The translations under genes were made by a program, and so were the position numbers. Shown here piece by piece: positions 1 through 10,972 of a stretch of DNA of 25,184 nucleotides. Numbering within the stretch: position 1 is the first letter of the stretch; each line of letters starts with the position of its first letter. Under the pieces are notes generated by a model, which made no database searches, had not been told where the DNA came from, and saw only the letters and a list, made by a program, of their open reading frames with translations. The stretch is from CBFCZU01 sp965602635 (GTDB lineage Bacteria; Planctomycetota; Phycisphaerae; SM23-33). Location of the stretch: assembly GCA_965602635.1 (NCBI GenBank), contig CBFCZU010000032.1:1-25184 (forward strand). Reading direction: 5' to 3'.

Positions 1-49
1 TGGCGGCAGGGGAAACCGCCGGAGAGAAACTCAAGAGAGGGGAAGAATC

Positions 50-1441
50 GTGAAACGAACTATCATCGCTATCACTCTGGCGGTCGTTGCCTTTCCTGCG
101 GCGTGGAAAACGATCGCCTGGCTTACTTCCACCTCGGTTCCGCGGCAAAGCATGGCGGCCGCGCGCCAGGGAAGCCGATTCCGCGGCGATGTAGAGGAGT
201 TCGCCGGCTACGGCTGGTCGGTCCACCCGGATACGGGCGCGGCTGTCGGGGAGGCGCTTGCGAAGTTCCCGTCAGGGGCCATTGGAGACGCGGACATCGC
301 CCTGGTGTTCTATTCCTCCCAGCGCGTCCCGGAGGACATCGCGGGGGCTTTGCGGCGCAGCAGGGGGCAAGGGACTCGGGTCTGCGGCTGGTCCTCGGAC
401 CTCGGCGTCATCGGCTCGGACGGATACCATTGCGGGCCGGAGGGCACCGTCGGGCTGCTGTGCATGCGACTGCCCGGAGTCAAGGTGGGAGTGGGGGGGG
501 CCAGCCTTGACGAGGCGCAGTCGCCCGCCGCCTGTGCGAAACTGGCCCTGCGCCGCGCCGTTGAGAACGCCGGCGGCGCCGGGGCCGGCAGCGCGCCTTC
601 CATTATCATCATGTCCGCCACTTACGACGGGCAGGAGGAGGCCTACCTGGAGTCCCTAAGGAGGGCGCTTGGCTCGTCGGTGCCGGTGCTGGGAGGCACC
701 GCTGGCGGGAGCGAGGCCAAGGGGCCGACCACATGTTCGCTCATCGCCAACGACACCGTCATTCGCAAGGGCCTGGTGCTTGCCGTGATGTATTCGGAGT
801 CTCCCTTCCGCTGGTCCTTCCGGGGGGGCTTCGACCGCACCAGCAAATGTGGCGTGGTCACGGCCAGTGAGGGGCGGGTGATTCGCGAGATAGACGGCAT
901 CCCCGCCCTTGACGCGTACGACGAATGGTGCGGCGGCCGGCTCACCGAGGCCATGCGGGCGGGCAAGAACCTGAATACATTCACCGGTCTCTATCCGCTG
1001 TGCCGGACGCTCAAGAGCGGCAATAAGACGCACAACCTGTTCGTGCACGCCTGGCCCGCCCCGGACGCCGAGGCGTCCAGGGCTCTGGTGACGTCCGCTA
1101 ATCTGCGGAGGGGCGACCTTGTGCATTTCAGCGAGGGCAGTTGGAACATACTGCTCAACCGCATCGGAGTGCTGGCGCAGGATGCCAAGGGCGTCCTCCC
1201 CGAAACGGGGATCGCCGCGGGGTTGTTCATCTGTTGCGAGGCGGTCCTGAAGAACATTCCGCCGGAGCAGCGCAACCAGATGGCCCACCTGATCAACAGG
1301 AGCATGGGGGGCGCCCCCTGGATCGGCATGTTCACCTGGGGCGAGCAGGGCAACTTTCCGGGGATCGGGAACTACCACGGGAACCTGCTGACCAGCATGA
1401 CGCTGTTTCCCCAGCCGGCGCGAAGCGCGAAGGCTAAATGA
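50..1441 (+). CDS. Exported or membrane-anchored FIST-domain sensory protein
   Basis: The 463-residue protein has a FIST_N / FIST_C layout. An alpha/beta region from about residue 77 to 250 contains the VLGGTAGG turn. A second domain starts near 'VIREIDGIPALDAYDEW' (about 275) and ends with 'GMFTWGEQG', matching the GFxTxGE element near the FIST_C end. FIST domains are small-ligand sensors found with kinases, chemoreceptors and c-di-GMP enzymes. The start is GTG at 50, preceded by a purine-rich GAGGGGAAG ribosome site. The first 20 residues (KR, then a hydrophobic stretch) look like a signal peptide or anchor, which is unusual because most FIST proteins are cytoplasmic. Its stop overlaps the next gene's start (ATGA), so translation is probably coupled with the histidine kinase. 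I infer that it presents a ligand to that kinase's extracytoplasmic domain. Family assignment is good; ligand is unknown. Confidence 0.85.
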   Translation: MKRTIIAITLAVVAFPAAWKTIAWLTSTSVPRQSMAAARQGSRFRGDVEEFAGYGWSVHPDTGAAVGEALAKFPSGAIGDADIALVFYSSQRVPEDIAGALRRSRGQGTRVCGWSSDLGVIGSDGYHCGPEGTVGLLCMRLPGVKVGVGGASLDEAQSPAACAKLALRRAVENAGGAGAGSAPSIIIMSATYDGQEEAYLESLRRALGSSVPVLGGTAGGSEAKGPTTCSLIANDTVIRKGLVLAVMYSESPFRWSFRGGFDRTSKCGVVTASEGRVIREIDGIPALDAYDEWCGGRLTEAMRAGKNLNTFTGLYPLCRTLKSGNKTHNLFVHAWPAPDAEASRALVTSANLRRGDLVHFSEGSWNILLNRIGVLAQDAKGVLPETGIAAGLFICCEAVLKNIPPEQRNQMAHLINRSMGGAPWIGMFTWGEQGNFPGIGNYHGNLLTSMTLFPQPARSAKAK

Positions 1442-3243
1442 GAATCTTCTGGAAAACCTATTTGTCCGCAGTCTGCCTGGCGGTGCTCTCGGCCGCGCTT
1501 ATGGCGGGAGTAGTCAGCGTGCGCGAGGCCCGTCACTCGGTGGCGATGCTCCGGGACAAACACAGGATCAACGCGATCATCGGGGCTTCGCAGGTGGAGG
1601 CCGGCTATCACGAGCAGGCCTGGCCTTTCGAGATGCTCGCCGAAATAAGGCAAAACAAGGATATTCTGTTCTGGCGGATCGTTGACGGCAATGGACAGAT
1701 CGTTCTGGCGGACGTGAGCCTGGAGGATGTCCCGGAGGACGAGAGGTACGCCTTCCCGCCGAAGGCAAGCGAGTCTGATCCGGTTCTTGTTCCGGGAGCG
1801 CAAGAGGGCACCGAGGTGTGGCTGGTCCCCATGCGCATGCGGACCGGTTTCGAGCCGTGGACCTTCCAGCTCGGCTTCAGCGATCTCCGGGCCAGGCAGC
1901 ACGCGAGGATCGTAATCCTGGCCAATACGCTCGCGGTGTTCGCCGTCGCGGCGCTGCTGATTCCTATACTGCTGCTTGGCACGCGGAGGCTGCTGCGGCC
2001 CCTGGTGTCGCTGACCCGCGCCGCCGAGAAGATGGAGTTGGGCGACCTCGACGTGTCGCTGCCCAGGGCCTCCGGCGACGAGATAGGCCAGCTCGTCAAG
2101 GCCTTCGGCGCCATGGCCAGCAGCGTCAAGGCCAGGGACACCAAGATCAAGGAGAAGATCCAGGAGTCGCGGGAGGCAAACGAGCGCGCGCGCCAGGCCC
2201 AGACCGAGCTGGTTCAGTCGGAGAAGATGAGTATGCTGGGCGAGCTTGCAGCCGGCGTCGCCCACGAGATCAACTCTCCGACCGGGGCCATCCTGAACGT
2301 CTCCGCTGACGTCGCCGAGCACCTGGAGCGACTGGTGGTGGCGGAGATGCGCGTGGCGGACCTGCCGGAGCCCACCCGCCGATGGCTTCTCGAGGTCATG
2401 CCGACGATCCTCTCGGCCGAGCACGTTGTCGGCAGCGAGGCGTCCGCCCGCAACGGGCGCCGCCAAATGGAGGACTGGCTCCGTGACGCCGGCTGTGCTG
2501 ACCACCGGCGGATAGCCGGCGTCATCGTCAGCTGCAAGCTGACCGACATGCCACCCGGCCAGGAACTGATGGGGCACCTCTCGCACGAGCCAGTGGTGTC
2601 GCTGCTCGAGCACCTGATCGCCCTGAAAACCTCGGCTGACATATGCCTCGGCAGTGGCAGGAAGATTGCCCGGATAGTGCGAGCCCTCCGGTCATACGCG
2701 CGAACCGGTCCGGACGAGCTAGCCGAAGTGGACATCAACGAGAGCATCGACGACACCCTGGTGATCCTCCAGAGCCGCATAAAGCGGACCGCCCAGGTCA
2801 GGATCAGTTTCGGAGACGGCCTGCCGGCGGTGGAGTGCGGGCCGGACATATCCCAGGTCTGGACCAACATCCTGAACAACGCCTGCGATGCCATCGAGGC
2901 ATCCTCCGACGGTAAGATGGGGCTTGTCGAGGTCACCACGCGAGCCGAGGGGCAAGGCGTCACCGTTGAGATATCCGACGACGGGCCGATGATACCCCCG
3001 GAGATCGTGGACAAGATCTACGAGCCCTTCTTCACCACCAAGCCTGCCGGGAAGGGCACGGGCCTGGGCCTGGGGATATGCACCGGCATTGTCGAGCGGG
3101 CGGGGGGGGCCATCACGCTCAGCAACGAGCCGGGCCGGGTGGCGTTTGTGGTGTGGCTGCCCGGAACGCCCCAAGCCTCGCCTAGCAGGGTCGCGCCCGC
3201 CCGGGTGGAGTCTCCGGCGGGAGTTTCCGAGGAGGCTGGCTGA
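1438..3243 (+). CDS. HAMP sensor histidine kinase with enlarged HisKA region
   Basis: This 601-residue membrane kinase has TM1 at about 6-26, an extracytoplasmic sensor at 27-157, TM2 at 158-180, HAMP at about 181-234, a charged coiled coil, and the H-box 'GVAHEINSP' with phospho-acceptor His276. About 100 residues (roughly 297-400) are inserted before the second dimerisation helix 'GSGRKIARIVRALRSYAR'. The ATPase domain shows an N-box around N481 (NILNNACDAIE), a G1 box DDGPMIP (514-520), an F-box EPFFTTK (529-535) and a G2 box GKGTGLGLGI (538-547). G1 has Met where Gly is usual (DxGxGI). ATG 1438 overlaps the FIST stop as ATGA, and the next gene begins 5 bases after this stop. It probably phosphorylates the similar receivers of the next two proteins. 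The family is certain; the signal is unknown. Confidence 0.93.
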   Translation: MRIFWKTYLSAVCLAVLSAALMAGVVSVREARHSVAMLRDKHRINAIIGASQVEAGYHEQAWPFEMLAEIRQNKDILFWRIVDGNGQIVLADVSLEDVPEDERYAFPPKASESDPVLVPGAQEGTEVWLVPMRMRTGFEPWTFQLGFSDLRARQHARIVILANTLAVFAVAALLIPILLLGTRRLLRPLVSLTRAAEKMELGDLDVSLPRASGDEIGQLVKAFGAMASSVKARDTKIKEKIQESREANERARQAQTELVQSEKMSMLGELAAGVAHEINSPTGAILNVSADVAEHLERLVVAEMRVADLPEPTRRWLLEVMPTILSAEHVVGSEASARNGRRQMEDWLRDAGCADHRRIAGVIVSCKLTDMPPGQELMGHLSHEPVVSLLEHLIALKTSADICLGSGRKIARIVRALRSYARTGPDELAEVDINESIDDTLVILQSRIKRTAQVRISFGDGLPAVECGPDISQVWTNILNNACDAIEASSDGKMGLVEVTTRAEGQGVTVEISDDGPMIPPEIVDKIYEPFFTTKPAGKGTGLGLGICTGIVERAGGAITLSNEPGRVAFVVWLPGTPQASPSRVAPARVESPAGVSEEAG

Positions 3244-3248
3244 CAGAC

Positions 3249-5168
3249 ATGTACCTCAGGCATCGGATCAATACCGTGGTCGCGCCTCTGAAAGGGGCCC
3301 GATGCACCAAACTCACCGGCCTGATGCGCGCCGAGGGGTGGAACGTCGAGCTCGCCGACGGCATCGAGGGCCTGCTCAAGCTCGCCGAGTCGGGCCTATA
3401 CCACATGGCCATTCTTGCGACCACCGATGGCCGCGACCTACCCAGGCTGCCGGTCCGCAGCTTGATGAGCCTGCAGACCGACATGTGCGTGCTCTTCCTG
3501 GTGCCCGAGCCCGGCAACGTAGCCGGTCTGCCGGCCTTGGTAGGGGCCACGTCCGACCAGGTGCTCGACGTCCATTCTTCCCCGAAGACGCTCGTGGGGC
3601 TCTTGAAGGACGAGATCAACTCGGTTCTCGCCGCCCAGGATGAGCACGTGATCATGGCCGTGGACGACGACGAGGAGTTCCTGAGCTCCCTTGAGGCGTA
3701 TCTGCCGCCTCGCGTGGCCCAGGCATTCCCGCGGTTCGAGATGAACTTTGAGTTCTTCAAGACGCCCAGAGAGGCCCTGACCGCCGCCCAGGAGATAGGC
3801 GACGACCGCCTGGCGGTCGTAATATCCGACCAGGTGATGCCGGAGATGGACGGCATCGAGCTGCTGGGTCGGATCAAGGAAGCGTGCCCGTCGGCACGGC
3901 GCGTCCTGCTGACCGGTCATGCGGGCATTGACTCGGCCGTGGCGGCTATCAACGCCCAGGTGCTGGACAGGTATTTCTCGAAGCCGATCGAAGCGCCGGG
4001 CGATTTTGCCGCCAGCATTCAGCAGCTCTTCCGCGAGCGCTGCCTGCGGATGAAGGCCGACGCGCACCGCCACCGGCTGATGGCCCAGTTCGAGTACATC
4101 CGGGCGATCAGCAGCACGCAGGACATCGACGCGGCGCTGGCAATAACGGCCGCTTTCCTCCAGGAGCAGGTGCACCCGCGTCGGGTAATGGTGGCCTTGT
4201 CTGAGGAGGGGCGGCTGGTCGTTCGGGGCGGGACGAGCCTGCCGGCGGAGATGGGCGTCGGCACGCCGCTGCCCGACGAGGAGTCGCTCTGCCGCTGGGT
4301 GCTCCGTCAAGGCCGGCCCGTCATCGCGGCCAGGGAGGAAGACCTGCCAGCCGGCTCGGAGAGCCTGCTTGCCTCGCTGCCGCTGATCGCCGCGCCGGTG
4401 GTCTGGGGCGAGCACCCGCTGGGCGTGATCCTGGCCGCGGGGCGGTGGCGAGACCGCCCGTTCTCGCGCGAGGACAGGATGCTCGTCAGCTTCGTCGCGG
4501 ACGTCGCCTCGGTGAGCATCGGCGGGCTGGAAGACCGAGAGGCACTCGAGCAGCACTACATGGGCACCATGGCCTGCCTAATGGAGACCGTGGAGGCAAA
4601 GGACGACTACACCCGCGGCCACACGGAGCGCGTGACCGAGCTTGCCGTGGCGCTGGCCGAGGCCGTCGGCGTGGGCGGCAGCAACCTGGAGAACATCAGG
4701 CGCGCCGCGGCGCTCCACGACATCGGCAAGATCGCCGTGCCCGACAGCATTATTCTCAAGCCGGGACGGCTGGACCCCGAGGAGCGCGCCGTCATGAAGG
4801 AACACTCCGGGCGGGGCGACAGGATCCTCCAGCACCTGGGGTTCCTGAGTTCTGCCCGAATGATCATCCGCGGGCACCACGAGCGGTATGACGGCGCCGG
4901 CTACCCCGACGGGCTCCAGGGCGAGGAGATCCCCCTGGGCGCCCGGATACTTGCCATCGCCGACACCTACGACGCGATGACCTCGGTCAGGCCTTATCGG
5001 CGGGCGGGCGCTGCGGAAGACGCCCTCGCCGAGACAGAGGTCAACGCCGGCAAGCAGTTCGACCCGGCCCTGGTGGCGGCATTCCTGGAGATGATGAAGG
5101 AGCGGCTGCCCCGGGCGGGGGTCCCTGTGGGGGCGGACGCCAGGGCGGGCCCCCTGGAGAATGAGTGA
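3249..5168 (+). CDS. Response regulator: pseudo-REC, REC, GAF, HD-GYP c-di-GMP phosphodiesterase
   Basis: The 639-residue protein has four parts. Residues 7-125 resemble a receiver fold but lack the acidic pair, the phospho-Asp and the Lys-Pro, so this looks like a pseudo-receiver. Residues 132-260 are a true receiver (DDDEEF at 139-144, phospho-Asp194 in ISDQVMP, T222, K245-P246). Residues about 285-425 are GAF-like. Residues about 440-620 are HD-GYP with HDIGK at 490-494, HHERYDGAGYP at 543-553, and a downstream IADTYDAMTS / RPYR segment. All visible HD-GYP metal and substrate signatures are present, so c-di-GMP hydrolysis is expected. The protein has no membrane segment and should be cytoplasmic. 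The gene starts 5 bases after the kinase stop and overlaps the diguanylate cyclase gene, placing opposing c-di-GMP activities under one transcript. Confidence 0.93.
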   Translation: MYLRHRINTVVAPLKGARCTKLTGLMRAEGWNVELADGIEGLLKLAESGLYHMAILATTDGRDLPRLPVRSLMSLQTDMCVLFLVPEPGNVAGLPALVGATSDQVLDVHSSPKTLVGLLKDEINSVLAAQDEHVIMAVDDDEEFLSSLEAYLPPRVAQAFPRFEMNFEFFKTPREALTAAQEIGDDRLAVVISDQVMPEMDGIELLGRIKEACPSARRVLLTGHAGIDSAVAAINAQVLDRYFSKPIEAPGDFAASIQQLFRERCLRMKADAHRHRLMAQFEYIRAISSTQDIDAALAITAAFLQEQVHPRRVMVALSEEGRLVVRGGTSLPAEMGVGTPLPDEESLCRWVLRQGRPVIAAREEDLPAGSESLLASLPLIAAPVVWGEHPLGVILAAGRWRDRPFSREDRMLVSFVADVASVSIGGLEDREALEQHYMGTMACLMETVEAKDDYTRGHTERVTELAVALAEAVGVGGSNLENIRRAAALHDIGKIAVPDSIILKPGRLDPEERAVMKEHSGRGDRILQHLGFLSSARMIIRGHHERYDGAGYPDGLQGEEIPLGARILAIADTYDAMTSVRPYRRAGAAEDALAETEVNAGKQFDPALVAAFLEMMKERLPRAGVPVGADARAGPLENE

Positions 5169-6664
5169 TGAGGGAATACCAGATTGTCTGCATCGACGAC
5201 GACGAGCAGTTCCTCAGCTCGCTCGCAGGCGCCCTCCCGAGGCGGGTCGCGCCGCTGTGCCCCCAGTTCAAGTGCAGCATGGATTTCGTCGCCTCCACGG
5301 AGGAGTTGTCCGCGGTGGTTTCCGAGCAGGAGGAGGGGCCGTCGCTGGCCATGGTGATCTCGGACCAGTTGATGCCGGGCACCAGCGGCCTGAAGCTGAT
5401 CGAGCAGCTCAAGGCCGATCGGCCGGACCTCGTGTGCATCCTGCTGACCGGGCATGCCGGACTGGAATCAGCCAAGCATGCCATCAATCGTCACCTGCTT
5501 GACCAGTACGTCATCAAGCCCGTCGAGGACCTGGCGGAGTTCGCCTCGCTGGTCGCGAACCTGCTGAAGCGGCACCACCTGGATGCCGAAGAAAAGCAAC
5601 GTACGGCCCAATTGGCGGCGAAGGTGCGTGAACTCCGCGAGGTGAACGCGAGGGTCCGCGCCATGCACGCCGCGGCGGAGCAGGTGGCAATGCTGTCCAA
5701 AGGGTTGAAAAGCCTGGACTTCAATGAAGTGGTCGAGCTGGTCACGCGGGAGGCGCCGAAGATCCTCCGCGGCTCCTGGGGGGTGCTGTGTTTCTCGCAG
5801 CAGGACTGTCCGGCCAGGGACGCCTCGCTGATCAGCAGGCACGAATGCCCGTTGCCCGAGGGCCTCTTGACCGCGCGGCCTGACGCCGAGCGGGCCTGCC
5901 GGCACGCCCAGATCCTTTGGGGCGAGCTGCCCGCGGCGTGCACCGAACTGGGCGGGCAGGCCCCCGGCCTGGTCATTCCCCTGACCATGGAGAACGTCCA
6001 GCAGGGCGAGGACCAGCAGCGCAGCAGGCAGCAGGGCTTCCTCTGCCTGTGCCAGCTCGAGGGCAGCACCAAGGCTTCCCGGGAGCTGGCGTGCTACAAG
6101 GCGGCGCTGCTCCAGGAGGTGGTCAGCGCGAACCTGACCAACGCCAACCTCTACCGCCAGGCCCGGCAGGACAGCCGGACCGACCCGTTGACCGGCGCCG
6201 ACAGCCGGCGGGTGCTCGAAGAGGAGCTGGAGGCTGAGCGAATCCGCGCCGGCCGCGATGACCTTTCGTTCTGCATAGCCATCGTTGACGTGGACCGGTT
6301 CAAGAGAGTCAACGACGAGTCGGGCCACGCGGCGGGCGACATGATGCTCAGGCAGCTGACCGAGATCCTATGCCGCCAGGTGCGGTCGAAGGATACGCTC
6401 GCCCGCTACGGCGGCGACGAGTTCGTGGTGCTGATGCCGGAGACGGAATTGGACGACGCGCTCGTCGTGGCTGAGAGGATGCGAAGCCGGGTCGAGGAGG
6501 CCATGGGGCTCGCCGACGCCTCGGCGACCATAAGTTGCGGTGTCGCCCAGTGGTCCGGCTCGCCCCAAGAGAGTGGCGCGGAGGTGCTGCGCCGTGCCGA
6601 CACGGCGCTGTACGAGGCTAAACGCGCGGGCCGCAACCGCGTCCAGACGGCTCGGGCAGCCTGA
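5168..6664 (+). CDS. Response regulator: REC, linker/GAF-like, GGDEF diguanylate cyclase
   Basis: Numbered from the GTG at 5165, the receiver (5-130) has an acidic cluster at D11-D13, phospho-Asp67 in ISDQLMP, T95 and K118-P119. A coiled linker and a poorly conserved GAF-sized region (about 175-325) follow. The GGDEF domain (335-495) keeps D375 and D377 (IVDVDRF), the active-site GGDEF (416-420), and a correctly spaced RxxD inhibitory site RSKD (407-410). It should therefore make c-di-GMP from two GTP and be feedback-inhibited. The receiver closely resembles that of the preceding HD-GYP protein, including 'DDDE-FLSSL' and 'ISDQ-MP', suggesting duplication and a shared kinase. I prefer ATG 5168, overlapping the upstream stop by one base (TGATG). 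GTG 5165 would add one residue. Confidence 0.92.
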   Translation: MREYQIVCIDDDEQFLSSLAGALPRRVAPLCPQFKCSMDFVASTEELSAVVSEQEEGPSLAMVISDQLMPGTSGLKLIEQLKADRPDLVCILLTGHAGLESAKHAINRHLLDQYVIKPVEDLAEFASLVANLLKRHHLDAEEKQRTAQLAAKVRELREVNARVRAMHAAAEQVAMLSKGLKSLDFNEVVELVTREAPKILRGSWGVLCFSQQDCPARDASLISRHECPLPEGLLTARPDAERACRHAQILWGELPAACTELGGQAPGLVIPLTMENVQQGEDQQRSRQQGFLCLCQLEGSTKASRELACYKAALLQEVVSANLTNANLYRQARQDSRTDPLTGADSRRVLEEELEAERIRAGRDDLSFCIAIVDVDRFKRVNDESGHAAGDMMLRQLTEILCRQVRSKDTLARYGGDEFVVLMPETELDDALVVAERMRSRVEEAMGLADASATISCGVAQWSGSPQESGAEVLRRADTALYEAKRAGRNRVQTARAA

Positions 6665-6706
6665 GCAAAGGTAGGCGAAGGCGCAGAGCCTTAGTGGGAG
6701 ACGGCC

Positions 6707-9729
<3,023 letters not shown>

Positions 9730-9742
<13 letters not shown>

Positions 9743-10203
9743 TCGCAGACGATGATCCGGTGTATCGCAGTTTCCTGGACGACCTGCTCGAGCAGTGGAA
9801 GTTCGACGTCACGGTCGCATACGACGGCCAGGAGGCCTGGGAGGCTATCCAGGGCAACGAGGACATCAGACTGGTGATCCTGGACTGGGTCATGCCCAGG
9901 ATGGACGGGCCCGATCTCTGCCGAAAGCTCAAGGATGACCTGGGAAGGGCCGTTTACACGATCCTGGTTACCGGCAGCCGGCTCAAGGAAGATGTCATAA
10001 GGGTCCTGGTCTCGGGCGCCGACGACTACATCGCCAAGCCGTTCGACGCGATCGACCTCAAGATCCATGTTCGTACCGCCATGAGAGTCATCAACCTGGA
10101 GACCGAGGTCTCGGAGCTGCGCCGGTCGCTCGAGGGGCAGGGCCGAAGTGCGAGAACGGTGCCGAGCGTGAGTGCGGTGCAACCCGTCGAGCAGAGCCGG
10201 TAA
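9730..10203 (+). CDS. Stand-alone receiver protein with coiled-coil tail
   Basis: This 157-residue receiver has D7-D9 (ADDDP), phospho-Asp52 in 'LDWVMPRMDG', T81 in the LVTGS strand and K104-P105 (AKPF). The remainder (about 120-157) begins with a short heptad-like helix, 'INLETEVSELRRSL', and ends in a low-complexity tail without an output domain. Such proteins serve as phosphate shuttles or bind partner proteins. Its ATG lies inside the hybrid kinase gene (13-base overlap), so the two are probably translationally coupled and the kinase HPt His948 is its likely donor. There is no DNA-binding or enzymatic output. Confidence 0.9.
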
Positions 10204-10224
10204 GGTGCCAAGGGGGGAGGGGCC

Positions 10225-10380
10225 ATGCGCGTCGGCCCAAGCCGCGTGCCCATTGTCTGGGCCCACCCGCACCTCGCCGAGTCGATCCGCAGCGCCTGGG
10301 GCGGGCGAGCCAAGGGGCTTTTTCGAAAGGCTGGCAAATACCTTAAGACCGCCACGCCGCCTTCCGATAAGCGCTACTGA
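10225..10380 (+). CDS. Candidate small basic protein (51 residues) ending the signalling operon
   Basis: ATG 10225 follows a very strong purine-rich ribosome site (AGGGGGGAGGGG) and opens 21 bases after the receiver stop. It encodes 51 residues starting 'MRVGPSRVPIVWAHPHLAES' and ending 'KRY'. By hand count, 40 of 51 codons end in G or C, consistent with coding bias in this genome, although the surrounding GC is also high. The product is basic (six Arg, five Lys) and has no transmembrane segment. I do not recognise a family. Strong initiation context, position and codon choice favour a real gene, but a 51-codon frame can arise by chance in GC-rich DNA. Confidence 0.45.
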   Translation: MRVGPSRVPIVWAHPHLAESIRSAWGGRAKGLFRKAGKYLKTATPPSDKRY

Positions 10381-10777
10381 GGCAAGCTCTGAGGTCCTAG
10401 GGTCAGATTGTCGAGTTGTCGGGGCACGGGTGAACTCTACCTCACAGCGGGCCGACCTCGCAGAGAAGCCGACAGCCTCGCGCGGCGCCCGCCACTCGTC
10501 GGCGTTTCCCTCGCCCTGTCCCGCCGCAACGCCATGCGGAACCTGAACCAGGGATCTCACCCAGCTCACACCGGGCGCCCCGCCGGGCGGGGCTCCCGAA
10601 CGCGCCAGCCGATCGACGTGCCATCGCCTACACCGCGCCCAGGTGGCAATTGCGGGCCCCGGGCGGACGGCTCTGGCCCTCGTTGCCGTCACGCACTGGA
10701 GGTAAGTCAGGCCGGAAACAGGGGGGCTCACACGCAGGGGGACACGTCGCAGGCCGCGCCGCATCGATCGGCCCTTC

Positions 10778-10806
10778 CTTCAAGCGCAGTTTTGCGGCGC
10801 TTGAAG
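10778..10806. repeat. Perfect 10-bp inverted repeat (hairpin)
   Basis: CTTCAAGCGC (10778-10787) is exactly complementary to GCGCTTGAAG (10797-10806) across the nine-base loop AGTTTTGCG. There is no T-run on either side in either direction, so this is not a standard intrinsic terminator. It could stabilise a 3' end or belong to a structured RNA. Confidence 0.6.
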
Positions 10807-10831
10807 ACGTGATGTCGTGGGGATGGAAAGC

Positions 10832-10868
10832 GCCCCCGCCTTCTCAGACCGTTCGGGGAGGCGGGGGC
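10832..10868. terminator. Candidate bidirectional terminator hairpin
   Basis: GCCCCCGCCT (10832-10841) pairs perfectly with AGGCGGGGGC (10859-10868) around a 17-base loop. It lies between convergent genes, about 105 bases beyond the - strand GH130 stop and about 450 bases beyond the candidate small protein. No clean T-tract follows, so termination efficiency is uncertain, but the stem is very stable and well positioned. Confidence 0.5.
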
Positions 10869-10972
10869 CCTCCTCCCTTGCTCCCGCCCGCACGCCAATT
10901 CACGGGGTCAACGCCGGACAACCGGCCCAGCCCGCGGCGAGGGCGTTGCCTACGCGGGCCGGGGCGAGGCCC

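Larger units (their letters stand above)
10381..10972. other. Non-coding convergent intergenic region with several strong inverted repeats
   Basis: No convincing gene lies in these 592 bases: frames on either strand have atypical composition (Arg/Pro/Ser/Gly-rich) and lack good ribosome sites. It separates the + strand signalling operon from the - strand GH130 pair. It contains at least three perfect inverted repeats: a 7-bp GC stem at 10577-10593, a 10-bp stem at 10778-10806 and a 10-bp stem at 10832-10868. This is longer than needed for simple termination, so an RNA or regulatory role is possible but unproven. Confidence 0.6.

Noticed and set aside
1..49. Small inverted repeat GGCGG / CCGCC at 2-6 and 16-20, considered as a riboswitch or terminator
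   Set aside because: Only five pairs, no T-run, no riboswitch core recognisable, and the sequence is cut by the window edge.
1372..2613. Long - strand frame opposite the first histidine kinase, and similar ones at 3438-4556, 7442-8569 and 9658-10764
   Set aside because: All are antisense to well-defined signalling genes, with no motifs and skewed composition.
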